Of a stretch of 6,825 bases of DNA, positions 5,699 to 6,825 are shown piece after piece. This DNA comes from Chloroflexota bacterium. GTDB lineage: Bacteria > Chloroflexota > Dehalococcoidia > JACQGW01. The position numbers and the translations under genes were made by a program. Position 1 is the stretch's first letter. Each line of letters starts with the position of its first letter. The stretch lies in NCBI GenBank assembly GCA_016199325.1, contig JACQGW010000217.1:1-6825 (forward strand), written 5' to 3'. The notes beneath the pieces are model-generated. The model did no database searches. It worked only from the letters and a program-made list of their open reading frames with translations, and was not told the DNA's origin.

Positions 5699-6394
5699 CT
5701 ATCGTCCCAGGCTTGCCAGAATCTCCGGGACATCCTGGGCCACGCAGGTGAAAGAGGGCGTATCGCGGAGAGTATACGAGCTGGCTTCGCTCTCGCGCAG
5801 CTCCATGACGAGGTCGAGGAAGTCCGACGGCGAATCCGTCTCGAAGGCGACGACGAACTCCTGGTCGTCGAGGCCGAAGGAGTAGGCGGTATTGATCTTC
5901 ACCGACGGATACCGGTGGCCGATCTCGATGTGCTGGTCCATCATCCGCTGGCGCTCGGCCATCGGCAGCGTGTACCAGGCGCGCGTTTTCACGAACGGAT
6001 AGACGAACAGGTAGGGCATTTCGGACGGCTGAACGGCGAGCCGGCGGCCCTCCTGTCCGGCGTGGCGGTGGCCGGCGATGTAGACCGACCGCCGGGTCAT
6101 CGCGAGGTAACAGTAGGGCGTCTCCAAGTAGCGGCCGAGCCCCGTCGAGAGGAGGTCGGCGGCCATCGCCGGGAAGTCCTCCAGGTGGCTGGTGACCTGC
6201 CAGAGCATGAAGTCGGCGTCGCCACGGATACCCAGGGTCGTATAGCTGCGGATCAGGATCCGATCCTGCCACCGCTCGACGGCCGTCTGGAGCTCTCGGC
6301 CCCCCTCTCGCCTCTCCGCCTGCGGCAGCCGCCGCCAGGCGGGATCGACCCTGTAGAACGCATACTTGACGAACTGGCGCTGATTTGGGGGCAT
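5699..6394 (-). CDS. Chlorite dismutase / HemQ (coproheme decarboxylase) family protein
   Basis: From the ATG at 6394 the product is 231 residues. AGGAG at 6405-6401, 6 bases upstream, favours this start over an in-frame GTG at 6409. The family signature YLFVYPFVKTRAWYTLPMAE (128-147) is followed by MMDQHIEIGHRYPSVKINTA, where His155 is the expected proximal haem ligand. The C-terminal FGLDDQEFVVAFETDSP and TLRDTPSFTCV complete the ferredoxin-like barrel. True chlorite dismutases carry a distal arginine in a VKRK-type segment. Here the matching segment reads VKINTA, so chlorite breakdown is unlikely. Coproheme decarboxylases act late in the coproporphyrin-dependent haem pathway. This sequence lacks the longer N-terminus and the YPMxKxR form of Firmicute enzymes, so it may be a divergent HemQ or a haem protein of other role. 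No haem-synthesis gene lies beside it. Confidence 0.85.
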   Translation of the reverse strand: MPPNQRQFVKYAFYRVDPAWRRLPQAERREGGRELQTAVERWQDRILIRSYTTLGIRGDADFMLWQVTSHLEDFPAMAADLLSTGLGRYLETPYCYLAMTRRSVYIAGHRHAGQEGRRLAVQPSEMPYLFVYPFVKTRAWYTLPMAERQRMMDQHIEIGHRYPSVKINTAYSFGLDDQEFVVAFETDSPSDFLDLVMELRESEASSYTLRDTPSFTCVAQDVPEILASLGR

Positions 6395-6415
6395 AACTGA
6401 CTCCTGCACCCATCA

Positions 6416-6825
6416 TCAACGCAGCTCGCTCTGGTAGACGCGGCGAAGCTCGTCCAGGGTGTTCGCCACCTTGAGGGCTTCCTGAATCGCCTTCAGGACA
6501 TCCAGATCGTCGATCTTGGCAATGGCCGGCAACAGCCGCAGGCCATCCGCGCCAAACTTCAGCTCTAACCCCAGCTCGATCCCATCGAGCAGTCCCTGCC
6601 GCAGCCCCTGCTGGACCCCTTGCTGGATCCCTTGCTGGAGTCCCTGTTGGAGCCCTTGCTGGAGTCCCTGCTGGATTCCTTCCTCTTTTCCCCGCCGGTA
6701 GCCGATCCGCTCGACGCTCGTGATGTACGGCATCTTCTTCTCCTCCTCGTACTCCCGCAGGTCATGCCAGAAACCCTGTTCGAGCTCCTCCGGCAACGCC
6801 ATGAGCCAGTCGATCACCCGGAAGA
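6416..6825 (-). CDS. Rpn / PD-(D/E)XK-nuclease transposase-like protein, C-terminal part
   Basis: The gene runs off the right edge. The frame is open to the last base, so a GTG at 6817 is probably internal rather than the start; the residues before it (FR) fit the family pattern 'YRVIDWLLxLPxELE'. Visible segments are VIDWLMALPEELEQGFWHDL, then EEKKMPYITSVERIGYRRGK, a glycine-glutamine repeat, and a C-terminal helical region (LELKFGADGLRLLPAIAKID to LRRVYQSELR). This is the typical tail of Rpn-like proteins abundant in cyanobacteria and Chloroflexota, whose N-terminal half holds a PD-(D/E)XK nuclease fold linked to recombination. The nuclease motifs would lie outside the window. It stops 21 bases before the haem-protein start, so the two may be co-transcribed. 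Confidence 0.75.
   Translation of the reverse strand, partial: FRVIDWLMALPEELEQGFWHDLREYEEEKKMPYITSVERIGYRRGKEEGIQQGLQQGLQQGLQQGIQQGVQQGLRQGLLDGIELGLELKFGADGLRLLPAIAKIDDLDVLKAIQEALKVANTLDELRRVYQSELR
6587..6682 (-). repeat. 12-bp tandem repeat encoding (x-Q-Q-G) units
   Basis: Six consecutive 12-base units of the form CTGGANYCCYTG lie at 6611-6682 on the plus strand, with two degraded units before them (6587-6610). In the reverse-strand gene they encode GIQQ, GLQQ and GVQQ tetrapeptides in series. Unit length is a multiple of three, so copy-number change would keep the frame. Repeats of this type are usual in the linker of this protein family. Confidence 0.85.

Noticed and set aside
5613..6419. 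268-codon reverse-strand frame across the haem-protein gene
   Set aside because: Low-complexity, arginine/proline-rich shadow in another frame of the same strand. The Cld-family frame has all the family motifs.
6515..6701. Forward 61-codon frame rich in SPCW repeats
   Set aside because: It is the antisense reading of the 12-bp repeat in the Rpn-like gene.

Overview
The window is GC-rich, densely coding bacterial DNA. Gene content and style suggest a Chloroflexota-like bacterium: a motor-less XPB-type helicase-domain protein, a Cld/HemQ-family haem protein, an Rpn-type protein with (QQG) repeats, and heptanucleotide repeats between genes. This placement is an inference from gene style; no rRNA or other phylogenetic marker is present. 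TGA is the ordinary stop codon of several genes here, so the standard genetic code is in use.

Layout. Positions 1-119 are intergenic and hold a TGACGNN heptanucleotide array. A compact forward block follows: a threonine-aldolase-family PLP enzyme (120-1166), a 71-residue protein (1163-1378), a 735-residue protein with an XPB/Ssl2-type 'helicase C-terminal-like' domain but no motor (1379-3586), and a conserved protein of unknown function (3583-4182). These genes overlap by 4 bases or abut, so they look like one operon. The right half is on the reverse strand. In transcription order it holds the 3' part of an Rpn/PD-(D/E)XK transposase-like gene (6825-6416), a Cld/HemQ-family haem protein (6394-5699), a fumarylacetoacetate-hydrolase-family enzyme (5644-4709), a heptanucleotide inverted repeat (4707-4628), and a small rhodanese (4538-4185). 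The two blocks converge with only 2 bases between stop codons.

The most unusual item is the rhodanese. Its frame is intact from a well-placed ATG with a strong ribosome binding site to a TAG stop, apart from two in-frame TGA codons separated by one codon. These fall exactly where this rhodanese subfamily has its CxC active-site motif (C-T-C-P-x-E), and the protein has no other cysteine. A 7-bp hairpin with a 5-nt loop lies downstream at a distance that fits a bacterial SECIS for either TGA. The simplest interesting reading is a Sec-x-Sec selenoprotein rhodanese that conventional annotation would truncate to 68 residues. The competing reading is a young pseudogene or sequencing errors.

The genes do not form one evident pathway. 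The forward block pairs a metabolic enzyme with what may be a DNA-repair or transcription-associated protein and unknown partners. The reverse block is a loose set of redox and metabolic genes. Both intergenic repeats use a 7-nt period and an inverted layout, although their sequences are unrelated.
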